This document shows, piece by piece, positions 18,321 to 26,655 of a stretch of DNA of 56,743 nucleotides (positions are counted from its first letter, which is position 1; every line of letters begins with the position of its first letter). The stretch lies in contig JAFECQ010000018.1 in assembly GCA_018242065.1 (NCBI GenBank), forward strand, positions 1-56,743. The letters are read 5' to 3'. The translations under genes and the position numbers were made by a program. The notes beneath the pieces were generated by a model. It saw only the letters and a list, made by a program, of their open reading frames with translations. It ran no database searches and had not been told where the DNA came from. The DNA is from Pseudomonadota bacterium (GTDB lineage Bacteria; Pseudomonadota; Alphaproteobacteria; UBA9655).

Positions 18321-19850
18321 TTAACTTTCAGTTGATTTGTCTTCAGCTTCGAACCAGTGAGCTCGAGCTGCCATAATAATTTCTTGAGCCCTGTCTTCTG
18401 TAAGACGTCCGGAAGGTAATAACTCAAGTAGCTCATCTGCGGATAAATCTCCAAGATCATCAAGCTTCTTAATCCCCTGCTCGGCAAGAGTAACAAGAAT
18501 ATCAAGATCAAGACCTTCCAAAGAACTTAAATCTTTTGCTACTTTGAGCTCCTTTAAGCGTTTTGTCAAATGACGTTCTTGAGTTTCAAGGTATATTTTA
18601 GCGCGATTTTGAAGCTCAGTAGCTAAATCAGGATCGAATCCTTCGATCGAGGCAATTTCATTCAAATCGATGTATGCGACTTCTTCGATTTTTGTAAAGC
18701 CTTCTCCGATAAGGAGATGAGCGATCATTTCGTCCACGTCAAGGGCTTCAACAAAAAGCTTAGAGCGCATTTTGACTTCTTCCGTGCGTCGTTCAGACTC
18801 TTGAGCTTCTGTCAGTATATCAATCTTCCAACCTGTAAGAATTGAAGCTAACCGCACATTTTGACCCCGTCGCCCTATTGCGAGGCTCAACTGTTCATCA
18901 GGAACGACTACATCAATACGTTGATTCTCTTCATCCACTACAACTTTTGCAGCTTCGGCTGGCGCAAGTGCATTTACAACAAATGTTGCTGGGTTGGCTG
19001 ACCAAGGAATGATGTCAATTTTTTCACCTTGTAGTTCGGAAACAACAGCTTGTACTCGACTGCCTCGCATACCCACACATGAACCTACAGGATCAATAGA
19101 AGGGTCTGAAGTTGTAACGGCGATTTTTGCTCGGCTTCCCGGGTCACGAGCAACGGATTTAATCTCGATGATTCCATCATATATTTCAGGCACTTCTTGC
19201 ATAAAAAGCTTAGCCATGAATTCCGGGCGAGTACGGGATACAAAAATTTGTGATCCCCGAGGTTCTTCCCTAACATCAAAGATATATGCGCGCACACGGT
19301 CTCCGACGCGGAGGTTTTCTCGAGGAATCATCTCATCACGACGTAAAAGAGATTCTGCCTTTCCCAATTCAATAAAGATATTACCGAATTCAATGCGCTT
19401 AACAATTCCGCTCACAATCTCACCAATTCGGTCTTTATATTCTATATATTGACGATGGCGCTCAGCATCTCTTACCTTTTGAAAGATAACTTGTTTTGCG
19501 GTCTGTGCAGCAACACGACCGAAATCAATAGGAGGAAGGGCTTCCGTTATGAGATCTCCTACTTTAAGATTTGGGTCAATTGCTTGAGCTTCCGCAAGAG
19601 TGAGTTGGATAGAAGGGTTTTCGATCTCTTCAACGACTTCGCGGCAACGAACAAGGGTAATTTCTCCGGTTTTACGGTCGATTTTTGCACGAATATCATG
19701 CTCGTATCCATATTTAGAGCGTCCTGCTTTTTGAATTGCCTGCTCCATCGCTTCAAGAACTTGGTCCTTTTCAATGGACTTTTCGCGAGCTACTGTTTCT
19801 GCAACAAGTAATAGTTCGCGACTTCCTGGGCTTGTGTATATTTCCGTCAT
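18321..19850 (-). CDS. nusA: transcription termination/antitermination factor NusA
   Basis: A 509-residue protein read from the ATG at 19850, which has a GAGGGA ribosome binding site and matches homologues; a longer frame opens at 19955 but has no family support. Order: N-terminal RNA-polymerase-binding domain, S1 domain ([21 protein letters not shown]), two KH domains ([31 protein letters not shown]), then two C-terminal acidic helix-hairpin-helix repeats (about 375-500) as in most proteobacterial NusA. It binds RNA polymerase and nascent RNA and controls pausing and termination. It lies 7 bases after rimP. The hairpin in the rimP leader could be a NusA-sensitive control point for its own operon. 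Confidence 0.95.
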   Translation of the reverse strand: MTEIYTSPGSRELLLVAETVAREKSIEKDQVLEAMEQAIQKAGRSKYGYEHDIRAKIDRKTGEITLVRCREVVEEIENPSIQLTLAEAQAIDPNLKVGDLITEALPPIDFGRVAAQTAKQVIFQKVRDAERHRQYIEYKDRIGEIVSGIVKRIEFGNIFIELGKAESLLRRDEMIPRENLRVGDRVRAYIFDVREEPRGSQIFVSRTRPEFMAKLFMQEVPEIYDGIIEIKSVARDPGSRAKIAVTTSDPSIDPVGSCVGMRGSRVQAVVSELQGEKIDIIPWSANPATFVVNALAPAEAAKVVVDEENQRIDVVVPDEQLSLAIGRRGQNVRLASILTGWKIDILTEAQESERRTEEVKMRSKLFVEALDVDEMIAHLLIGEGFTKIEEVAYIDLNEIASIEGFDPDLATELQNRAKIYLETQERHLTKRLKELKVAKDLSSLEGLDLDILVTLAEQGIKKLDDLGDLSADELLELLPSGRLTEDRAQEIIMAARAHWFEAEDKSTES

Positions 19851-19857
19851 ATTTCCC

Positions 19858-20340
19858 TCAACTTGACTTAGATGTTTCATAATCAGGAACGACCTTTGCC
19901 TTTTGTATGTCAGAAAAGGCAAACTCTGCAACTTCCTTTTGGGGATCAAGCTCAAGTTTCACAAGATCTCCTTCAATTCCAAGAAGGAGACCTCTAAAAC
20001 GACGACTTCCTTCATGGGGGATTTTTAATTCAATTTTAACTATTGATCCAGCAAAGCGCTTGAAGTCTTGTTTGATTATTAGCGGCCTATCTGAACCCGG
20101 TGATGTTACTTCTAAGACATAAGACCCGTGAATAGGATCTTCAACGTCCAACAAGACAGATGCTGTTTGGCTGACAAGCGCGCAATCATCGACAGAAACG
20201 GGGCTATCATCCATTCGTTCAATCATTATTTGTAATGTTTTTCGTTTAGAACCCTGAAGCTGTACGCGCACAACCCTAAATCCTTTATTAAGAAGGGCAG
20301 GGCTGATAATATCAGTAATATGTTGTTCTACACCTATCAT
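19858..20340 (-). CDS. rimP: ribosome maturation factor RimP
   Basis: A 160-residue protein needed for 30S subunit assembly, first gene of the rimP-nusA-infB-rbfA operon. Typical blocks are GFRVVRVQLQGSKRKTLQIMIER, DDCALVSQTASVLLDVEDPI, the highly conserved YVLEVTSPGSDRPL, and a C-terminal SH3-like domain (FRGLLLGIEGDLVKLEL). The ATG at 20340 is the family start. A strong intrinsic terminator-like hairpin lies 24-41 bases upstream of it on the coding strand. Confidence 0.93.
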   Translation of the reverse strand: MIGVEQHITDIISPALLNKGFRVVRVQLQGSKRKTLQIMIERMDDSPVSVDDCALVSQTASVLLDVEDPIHGSYVLEVTSPGSDRPLIIKQDFKRFAGSIVKIELKIPHEGSRRFRGLLLGIEGDLVKLELDPQKEVAEFAFSDIQKAKVVPDYETSKSS

Positions 20341-20356
20341 GCATCCAATCGTTCAA

Positions 20357-20381
20357 TAAAAAAAGTGGGCTGTTACCCACT
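20357..20381 (-). terminator. intrinsic terminator-like hairpin in the rimP leader (attenuator candidate)
   Basis: On the minus strand AGTGGG-TAACAG-CCCACT is followed at once by seven T residues. This is a textbook rho-independent terminator pointing at rimP. There is no minus-strand gene upstream for it to terminate; the neighbour upstream (Tim44-like) is on the plus strand and starts at 20499. It therefore sits between the operon's likely promoter and its first gene. Confidence 0.6.
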
Positions 20382-20498
20382 CCTGTTAACCAGTAGCAAT
20401 TTAATTATGTATATTAACAATTTTTTTAAACGATGCAAGCCCAAGATGACAAAAGATAAAGATCCTTGTATAAAAGAAGAAAAGAAAGGATAAAATGA

Positions 20499-21110
20499 AT
20501 GGCTTTTTTAGATCTTGTGCTTCTCGGAGCCATCGCAATTTTTTTAGGGTATCGTCTTTGGGTTGTTCTAGGAACTCATGAAAAAGATAAGCCTATCCGT
20601 AAAAGACAATCCAAGGAAGAAGATGTCGTTATACCCGTAAGGGCACGAGCTTCAGCACCTGTGGTTGAGAGCTCTCAAAATAACACAGCTGTAGCAAATA
20701 TGGATGAAGATAGGTTCTTGCAAGGAGCAAATATTGCTTTTAGAAAAATTGTGGATGCCTATGCAATGGGTGATATTGCAGTGCTTAAAAAACTTTTAGA
20801 TGGACCGCTTCTTGAGACATTTGAAGATGCAATCGAAAAAAGAAAGAAAGCTAGAAAAAATCTTGAGGTTGATATTTCAAGAATTGTCACGTCTGAGATT
20901 ATCGATAAGCGAGAAGAAAAAGACATAACTTATATTACTGTTCGGTTTGTTTCTGAGCAATGCCTTGTTACACGAAATGGGAAAGGAAAGGTCATGGAAG
21001 GCGATCCTGATCGATATTCAGAAGTTACGGACATTTGGACGTTTTCGCGACCGCACACACATACTGACCCGAACTGGAAGTTGGTGGCAACGCAAGTTCC
21101 AGAAGCTTAA
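20499..21110 (+). CDS. Tim44-domain protein
   Basis: A 203-residue protein with an N-terminal membrane segment (LDLVLLGAIAIFLGYRLWVVLG), a charged linker (about 25-70) and a C-terminal Tim44-like domain (FLQGANIAFRKIVDAYAMGDIAVLKKLLDGPLLETFEDAI, ending in the DIWTFSRPHTHTDPNWKLVATQ block). Bacterial Tim44-like proteins occur throughout Alphaproteobacteria and are related to the mitochondrial inner-membrane import motor subunit; they are membrane-anchored and face the cytosol, where they are thought to associate with membrane proteins. The ATG at 20499 follows AAAGAAAGGA. The gene is divergent from the rimP operon. Confidence 0.85.
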   Translation: MAFLDLVLLGAIAIFLGYRLWVVLGTHEKDKPIRKRQSKEEDVVIPVRARASAPVVESSQNNTAVANMDEDRFLQGANIAFRKIVDAYAMGDIAVLKKLLDGPLLETFEDAIEKRKKARKNLEVDISRIVTSEIIDKREEKDITYITVRFVSEQCLVTRNGKGKVMEGDPDRYSEVTDIWTFSRPHTHTDPNWKLVATQVPEA

Positions 21111-21139
21111 ACGGGATTTGTGAATTTGGAGTTACAAAA

Positions 21140-21194
21140 AAGGGCGGAGATGAATGAGATGCGTAAACATCTATAACATTTAGTCTCCGTCCTT
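21140..21194 (+). terminator. extended hairpin after the Tim44-like gene
   Basis: AAGGGCGGAGA (21140-21150) pairs with TCTCCGTCCTT (21184-21194) with one G-T pair, enclosing a second small hairpin (GATG/CATC). It follows the Tim44-like stop by 30 bases. It lacks a strong T-run, so it may be a terminator or an mRNA 3' end stabiliser. Confidence 0.4.
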
Positions 21195-21273
21195 ATTATT
21201 AATATAACCCAAATTTAATATAATTGCAAGAAAAATAAGTATTAAAATAATTTTTATTTTTGCGGCTGGTCTC

Positions 21274-21302
21274 TTGTCAGCAAAATAAGTTTCTGATATA
21301 AT
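21274..21302 (+). promoter_or_regulatory. sigma70-type promoter of the ABC exporter gene
   Basis: TTGTCA (21274-21279), a 17-base spacer and TATAAT (21297-21302) with an extended TG just upstream of the -10. It would give a leader of about 60 bases to the ATG at 21368. Confidence 0.6.
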
Positions 21303-21367
21303 TTCACACAATTAAGGCATAATTATCATCAGCATTCCAATTTTCCGTTATTAATACAGGATTTAAG

Positions 21368-23170
21368 ATGCGCCAGTCGCAAGATATTGTTCCTTCAAAA
21401 ACCCTTTATGGTTTTGTCTTTTTCTTTGTTAAGAAGCAGTGGGTCAAGCTTTTGCTTACTCAATTCTTTTGGTTGGCATGGTCTGTAGACCAAACTATTT
21501 TCCCACTTCTATTTGGCAAAATTGTGGATGGAATTACAAACTATGTTGGGGATAGAGGACAGGCTTGGCTTGTTTTAAAAACACCCATTCTAGGTGCTCT
21601 CGTGTTATGGATTGGCATTGAAGTTGCTTTTCGTGTAGGGGGGATTCTGCTGGCCTATGCGTTTCCTAAGATGGATAAGCAAATTCGTATGCACATGTTC
21701 TCGCACATGCAAGATCAGTCTCATGCTTATTTTTCGACGAATTTTGCGGGTAACATTTCAACCAAAATTTCAGATATGGTTGATAGTCTTAATCATATTC
21801 TTCAACTTATTATTACCCTTTTTGTTCCTGTTTGTGTTGCAGTTGTGATTGCAACTATCATCTTTTATCAAATGAATCCTTTCTTTGCTTCGGTTTTATT
21901 GGGTTGGGCATTTATCCATGTTGGAGTGAGTATAACTTATTCTTTTCGTTGTTCTTACTACTCACACATTCATTCAGAAACACGCAGCAGGCTTAACGGA
22001 CGAATAGTGGATAGTTTGACCAATTACTTTGCAGTGAAGATTTTTGCTAACAAAAGGTACGAGCTTAATTACGTAGGTCAATTACAAAAGCAAGAAGAAA
22101 GACAAAACAACCAACAACTTCTCTATATTGAGAAAGTGCGTGCTGTTCTCGGAGTGATAACCTTTTGTGGCCCTGGGATTGCGCTAAATGGTTATGCGTA
22201 TTGGTGTTGGGTCAATCACTGGATTACGGTAGGGGATATTGTTATTATTTTTAATACGTCTTGGAATATTATTATGATGCTCTGGTGGTCTAGTATTGAA
22301 TTGCCGAATGTTTTTAAGGAAATTGGTATTTGCAGGCAGGCTCTTACGCTTATGCAGGCGCCTATAACGCTTGCAGATGCACCTGACGCAAACGAATTAA
22401 AGGTAACTAAAGGTAAAATTCAGTTTCAAAAAGTACATTTTCAATACGAAAACGCCTCATCTCTTTTTAGTAATAAATCGATTGTTATTCATCCAGGCCA
22501 AAGAGTCGGATTAGTTGGTTATTCGGGAAGTGGTAAAACGACTTTTGTAAACCTAATTTTACGTCTTTTTGACATACAATCGGGTCATATTTGTATTGAT
22601 GATCAAGATATTGCAATGGTGACCCAAGAAAGTTTGCGAAGATCGATTGCTCTTATTCCTCAAGACCCTTCCCTTTTCCATCGTACTCTTTTTGAAAACA
22701 TTCGGTATGGGCGACCTGAAGCATCAGATGAGGAAGTTATTGTGGCTGCACAAAAAGCTCACGCTCACGAGTTCATTATGAATCTTCCTGAAGGATATCA
22801 TACACTTGTTGGAGAGCGTGGAATTAAGCTTTCTGGTGGACAACGTCAAAGAGTTGCAATTGCGCGAGCAATTCTAAAAGACGCTCCCATTCTTATTTTA
22901 GATGAGGCTACAAGCGCTCTTGATTCTGTGACGGAGGCTCAAATACAAGAAAGCTTATCTAATTTGATGAAAGATCGCACAACGATTGTTATTGCCCATC
23001 GGCTTTCAACTCTTCTGCATATGGACCGCCTTCTTGTTTTTGAGCAAGGTAAAATCGTTGAAGATGGGAAACATGAGATCCTCGTTGCGAAAAAGAGTCT
23101 TTATCAATCTCTTTGGAAAGCTCAAGTGGGCGGGTTTCTACCTGAAGAAGCAGACTCTACTAACCTATAA
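21368..23170 (+). CDS. ABC exporter, fused permease and ATPase
   Basis: A 600-residue half-transporter of the type IV ABC fold (MsbA/multidrug class). Six membrane helices span about residues 20-310; the ATPase follows with Walker A GYSGSGKTTF (near 385), Q-loop IPQDPSLFH, signature KLSGGQRQRVAIARA, Walker B PILILDEATSALD and H-loop VIAHRLS. It acts as a homodimer in the inner membrane exporting lipids or hydrophobic compounds; the substrate cannot be told. It has its own near-consensus promoter and no partner genes. Similar proteins in rickettsia-like bacteria are often annotated as lipid A or multidrug exporters. Confidence 0.9.
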   Translation: MRQSQDIVPSKTLYGFVFFFVKKQWVKLLLTQFFWLAWSVDQTIFPLLFGKIVDGITNYVGDRGQAWLVLKTPILGALVLWIGIEVAFRVGGILLAYAFPKMDKQIRMHMFSHMQDQSHAYFSTNFAGNISTKISDMVDSLNHILQLIITLFVPVCVAVVIATIIFYQMNPFFASVLLGWAFIHVGVSITYSFRCSYYSHIHSETRSRLNGRIVDSLTNYFAVKIFANKRYELNYVGQLQKQEERQNNQQLLYIEKVRAVLGVITFCGPGIALNGYAYWCWVNHWITVGDIVIIFNTSWNIIMMLWWSSIELPNVFKEIGICRQALTLMQAPITLADAPDANELKVTKGKIQFQKVHFQYENASSLFSNKSIVIHPGQRVGLVGYSGSGKTTFVNLILRLFDIQSGHICIDDQDIAMVTQESLRRSIALIPQDPSLFHRTLFENIRYGRPEASDEEVIVAAQKAHAHEFIMNLPEGYHTLVGERGIKLSGGQRQRVAIARAILKDAPILILDEATSALDSVTEAQIQESLSNLMKDRTTIVIAHRLSTLLHMDRLLVFEQGKIVEDGKHEILVAKKSLYQSLWKAQVGGFLPEEADSTNL

Positions 23171-23252
23171 AAATTCAACGGGGGAATGTTTTCTGTTTTA
23201 TAAGAAGTCTCTGGCACTTTTTTGAAGTACCAGAGCTCTTTATAGATTTTAA

Positions 23253-23495
23253 TTAATTTGTTAAATGTACATCCATCGAGGCTCCCTTTGGAGAGATCCC
23301 TGTTATTAAATACTCAGCGCCTGAAAAAGAATTACATAAAATAGAAAGTAGGGAGATGATAAAGATAACAATTCCTACATTTTTGGCAAGAAAGTGACCG
23401 TCTTGTTTGTTTTGCATGCTCCATACAATTAATGCCGTCGCCAAAATGATAGCAATACATGAAATACCTAAAGATGAATGAAATGAAAATAGCAT
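23253..23495 (-). CDS. small two-helix membrane protein, unknown
   Basis: An 80-residue protein starting MLFSFHSSLG at 23495, directly behind an excellent AAAGGAGG ribosome binding site, which decides this start over one 42 bases upstream. Two hydrophobic segments (about 8-26 and 38-58) flank a short loop KQDGHFLAKN, giving a hairpin in the membrane with a short polar tail. I recognise no family. It lies just downstream of terC on the same strand (68-base gap) and may share its transcript. Confidence 0.55.
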   Translation of the reverse strand: MLFSFHSSLGISCIAIILATALIVWSMQNKQDGHFLAKNVGIVIFIISLLSILCNSFSGAEYLITGISPKGASMDVHLTN

Positions 23496-23563
23496 GAGTT
23501 TGCCTCCTTTGTTATTTTTATTTTCTAATTTAAGCACAAACTTGCGATATGGAAAAGAAGAAA

Positions 23564-24478
23564 TTAATATTTATTGTTTGTTTTTTTGAGAGAAGCTAAA
23601 ATTGCTACAATTAAGGTACAAGCAATAACACTCAAAGAAATCCATAAAGGAATTTTAATATGGTGCGTTAATATTAGCTTAACGCCGATAAAAGCTAAAA
23701 TTATAGCGAGGGCGTGTTGCAGATAGTAAAAGCGAGGAAGGATATGCGCGAGTAAAAAGTATAAAGATCTGAGGCCCAGAATGGCAAAGATGTTGGAGCT
23801 AAAGACAATAAACGGATCAAGTGAGATAGCAAAGATGGCAGGGATTGAGTCGAGAGCAAAGACAATGTCGCTCATTTCAACAATTAACAGAACGAGAAAG
23901 GCTGGGGTTGCGAACCATTTTCCATTTCTGTAAAGAAAGAAATGTCGTCCTTTATAGTTTTCACGTAACGGTATCCATTTACGCGTCCATTTAATAACAA
24001 GATTTGTTTCAAATTTTTCAGGCTGATCTCGTTCTCGGTATATTTTATAACTCGAATAAATCAAAAGTCCGCCAAAAAGATAGAAAATCCAATCGAATTC
24101 TTCAATGAGCCGAATGCCGATGATGATGAGGAGAAAACGAAAGATAATGGCTCCTAAAATTCCCCAAAATAGAATGCGATGTTGATGACGTGGAATGATT
24201 CCAAAAAAATTAAAAATTACAACAAAGACAAACATGTTATCGAGGCTCAGCATCTTTTCGAGAAGATAGCCTGTAAAAAAAGCTAAGGCGGGTTCTCCGC
24301 CTCGCCAATACCAAATAGAAAGATTAAAAAGAAGTGCAAGCGCGACCCACGCAAGACTTGTCTCAAAAGCTTCACGAGGAGAGATCTTATGAGGAATTCG
24401 ATTAAAAACCCCAAGATCGAGTGTTAGAAAAATCAGGATAAGGATAATCATCCCCATCCATGGGAAAAGTGATTCCAC
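23564..24478 (-). CDS. TerC family integral membrane protein (Alx-like)
   Basis: A 304-residue protein read from a GTG at 24478, chosen because AGAGG precedes it and because VESLFPWMGMIILILIFLTLDLGVF matches the usual TerC N-terminus; the frame is open to an ATG at 24583 without family support. Around nine membrane segments; the TerC signature aspartates are seen in LLEKMLSLDNMFVF and LIVEMSDIVFALDSIPAI. TerC proteins are linked to tellurium resistance and, in better-studied bacteria, to manganese export that supplies metal to exported enzymes. It is divergent from the F-box gene. Confidence 0.88.
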   Translation of the reverse strand: MESLFPWMGMIILILIFLTLDLGVFNRIPHKISPREAFETSLAWVALALLFNLSIWYWRGGEPALAFFTGYLLEKMLSLDNMFVFVVIFNFFGIIPRHQHRILFWGILGAIIFRFLLIIIGIRLIEEFDWIFYLFGGLLIYSSYKIYRERDQPEKFETNLVIKWTRKWIPLRENYKGRHFFLYRNGKWFATPAFLVLLIVEMSDIVFALDSIPAIFAISLDPFIVFSSNIFAILGLRSLYFLLAHILPRFYYLQHALAIILAFIGVKLILTHHIKIPLWISLSVIACTLIVAILASLKKTNNKY

Positions 24479-24605
24479 GAATGCGCCTCTTTTTTTAAGT
24501 TCTATTTTATACGAAAAAAAACAAAAGGTCTTTGTAAACTTCAAATTAATTAGGTCACAATAAGAGTTATTTACATTCATCAAAAATTATAATTAAAATC
24601 AAAAA

Positions 24606-24634
24606 TTGACCATATTAATTTAATCCGATAAAAT
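24606..24634 (+). promoter_or_regulatory. sigma70-type promoter of the F-box gene
   Basis: TTGACC (24606-24611), exactly 17 bases, then TAAAAT (24629-24634), about 38 bases before the start codon. It is a near-consensus promoter in a 178-base divergent spacer between terC and the F-box gene. Confidence 0.55.
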
Positions 24635-24671
24635 TTTCAGCATAGATAAAAACAGGGTGGATTCTTTAAAT

Positions 24672-25229
24672 ATGCTAAAAACCATTATCTTCTATTTCTT
24701 GGCGTTTGTTTCTTTTTTCTCTCTCATTTCGCCAATATTTTCAGTGAAAAGAGATCCTTTGATTGAGGGGGCTCATATTGAAGATCTACCTAAAGCTATT
24801 CTACTAATCATATTTAATAAGGTGGCGAGGGTTTGTGATTTGAATGCAGTTGCGAAATCAAATCGATCTTTTTGGCATTTGAGTAAAGATATTCTCTCCA
24901 GCAGACGAAGAAGTTTTTGTAGAGGGAAGTTGCCTCTATATCTTGAGAAACCTGCGTTCAAGCAATTAGTGACTAAAGGATTTCTTGTGGATAGTCAAAA
25001 ATGTCGATGGGAAGCTGAGAAAGGTGCAGTATTTAATTTTATTAAGTCATTTAAGGCTGATGAATTCTATCTTATTAAAAAGGATGTGGAATACCAGGAT
25101 ACAATCCAATATCATTTCGTGTTAAATGATTGTTCGATGGTTCATTCAAGCGTTGTCGTTGAATTTGGTTTTATTGCGGTAAATCCAGGAAAGTCCTATT
25201 CCCTTAAGTTTAAAAGAAAGGTGAATTGA
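24672..25229 (+). CDS. exported F-box domain protein (candidate host-directed effector)
   Basis: A 185-residue protein from the ATG at 24672 (AGGGTGG upstream; a GTG at 24657 is the alternative). Residues 1-24 are a signal peptide (LKTIIFYFLAFVSFFSLISPIFS). Residues about 36-75 read IEDLPKAILLIIFNKVARVC, then DLNAVAKSNRSFWHLSKDI, which fits the F-box consensus: LP, bulky hydrophobics, DL, a basic residue before F, then HLSKD. F-boxes bind Skp1 in eukaryotic SCF ubiquitin ligases; bacteria that live in amoebae or other eukaryotes use them in secreted effectors. The remaining 110 residues have no recognised repeats and may be the substrate-binding part. Delivery beyond the periplasm is inferred, not shown. 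Confidence 0.65.
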   Translation: MLKTIIFYFLAFVSFFSLISPIFSVKRDPLIEGAHIEDLPKAILLIIFNKVARVCDLNAVAKSNRSFWHLSKDILSSRRRSFCRGKLPLYLEKPAFKQLVTKGFLVDSQKCRWEAEKGAVFNFIKSFKADEFYLIKKDVEYQDTIQYHFVLNDCSMVHSSVVVEFGFIAVNPGKSYSLKFKRKVN

Positions 25230-25247
25230 GGCTATGCTTCTTTCAAT

Positions 25248-25718
25248 TTATTTAATAGAAATTACCTTCCCTTGAGTAAGTGTTACAAGCGCTTTAGGTT
25301 CCAATTGAAAGACTGCGTTGGGAGTGCCCGCTGCGGCCCATAATTCTTTATAACCTAGTAAGTCTTCATCAATAAATGTTTCAATCGGATGTTTATGTCC
25401 AACAGGTGGAATGCCGCCAATCGCAAATCCAGTTATTTTACGGGTGAAATCCGCATCAGCCTTCTCAACTTTCTCTCCCAGAAGATTGCCGATGGTTTTT
25501 TCATTAACGCGATTGACTCCGCTTGCCAGTACAAGGATAGGTGCTTTAGACTCTTGTTTTTGAAACATAAGAGATTTAACAATTTGCCCAACTGTGCATC
25601 CAATGGTTTCTGCGGCTTCGTTGGCCGTGCGCGTACTTTCAGAAAGTTCAATAACTTTAAATTCCAAACCACTTTTCGTTAAAGTGTCTTGGACATTTTG
25701 TGCACTCTTGGGTAACAT
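25248..25718 (-). CDS. YbaK/ProX-type aminoacyl-tRNA deacylase
   Basis: A 156-residue single-domain editing enzyme of the YbaK/EbsC group, which removes wrongly attached amino acids (typically Cys or Ala from tRNA-Pro) in trans. Landmarks: ARTANEAAETIGCTVGQIVKSLMF-like region with the catalytic lysine in KSLMF, ILVLASGVNRVNEKTI, and the GGIPPVGHKHPIETFIDEDLL loop. The ATG at 25718 is preferred because GAGAGG lies 9 bases upstream; an ATG at 25727 abuts that site. It is read towards a convergent F-box gene and follows ftsY by 16 bases, so it may belong to the dapF-mtaB-ftsY transcript. Confidence 0.87.
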   Translation of the reverse strand: MLPKSAQNVQDTLTKSGLEFKVIELSESTRTANEAAETIGCTVGQIVKSLMFQKQESKAPILVLASGVNRVNEKTIGNLLGEKVEKADADFTRKITGFAIGGIPPVGHKHPIETFIDEDLLGYKELWAAAGTPNAVFQLEPKALVTLTQGKVISIK

Positions 25719-25734
25719 CACTCCCATCCTCTCT

Positions 25735-26655
25735 TCAATCTTTTACAACATTCATCAAACTTTGAGCAAAATCTTTAGCTGAGAAGTCGTGCAGATCTTC
25801 AATGGCTTCCCCCACCCCAATGGCATGAACAGGGAGTTTGAATTGTTGGGTAATGGCAACTAAAACGCCACCTTTAGCTGTTCCATCAAGCTTTGTGACA
25901 ATGATTCCTGAAACTTCAACGGCCTCTTGAAAGACTTTTACTTGAGTAAGAGCGTTTTGCCCCGTTGTAGCATCCAAAACAAGCAAAGTTGCATGGGGGG
26001 CAGAGGGATCAATTTTTTGAATGACGCGTCTAATTTTTTTAAGCTCTTCCATCAAAACAGCTTTGTTGTGGAGCCTTCCTGCGGTATCAATTAAGACGAT
26101 ATCGTCCCCACGTTCTTTAGCTTTTTCGACGGCATCATAAACAAGGCCGGCTGCATCCTTTGTAGGTGCCTTCTCAAGAGGAACATTTGCACGTTGGGCC
26201 CAGACCTCAAGTTGTTCTATCGCTGCTGCTCGAAATGTATCGCCCGCGACAAGTGAGAGTTGATACCCATGATCTTTCCACTGCTTTGCAAGTTTACCGA
26301 TCGTGGTTGTTTTTCCTGATCCATTGACACCTAAAACAAGTACAATGAATGGCTTGCCAGTACTTTTAGGAATTAAAGGAAGGGTGTAGGGTGTGAGCAG
26401 AGATGTAATTTCTTCTGCGAAAATGGTTCGAATTTCTTCTGGAGTGATATTCTGATTATACTTCTTTTTGCTTAGTTTTTGAACAAGGTCTTGAGCTGTA
26501 CTCAACCCTAAATCGCTTGTGATGAGAAGTTCTTCAAGTTCCTCAAGAGCACTATCATCTAGTTTGCGATGAGTGAGAAGGGTTGTAATGCCTTCTGTAA
26601 GTTTGGAAGATGATTTAACAAGGCCCTGTTTAAGCCGTTGAAACCAGCTGGTCAT
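25735..26655 (-). CDS. ftsY: signal recognition particle receptor FtsY
   Basis: A 306-residue SRP GTPase that docks ribosome-SRP complexes at the inner membrane. It holds only the NG domain: N-domain helices (about 1-90), G1 GVNGSGKTTTIGKLA, the insertion-box GDTFRAAAIEQLEVWA, G3 LIDTAGRLHNK, G4 TKLDGTAKGG and the closing GVGEAIEDLHDFSAKDF. The acidic A domain of E. coli FtsY is absent, as usual in Alphaproteobacteria. Its ATG overlaps the mtaB stop (ATGA), pointing to translational coupling within dapF-mtaB-ftsY. Confidence 0.96.
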   Translation of the reverse strand: MTSWFQRLKQGLVKSSSKLTEGITTLLTHRKLDDSALEELEELLITSDLGLSTAQDLVQKLSKKKYNQNITPEEIRTIFAEEITSLLTPYTLPLIPKSTGKPFIVLVLGVNGSGKTTTIGKLAKQWKDHGYQLSLVAGDTFRAAAIEQLEVWAQRANVPLEKAPTKDAAGLVYDAVEKAKERGDDIVLIDTAGRLHNKAVLMEELKKIRRVIQKIDPSAPHATLLVLDATTGQNALTQVKVFQEAVEVSGIIVTKLDGTAKGGVLVAITQQFKLPVHAIGVGEAIEDLHDFSAKDFAQSLMNVVKD

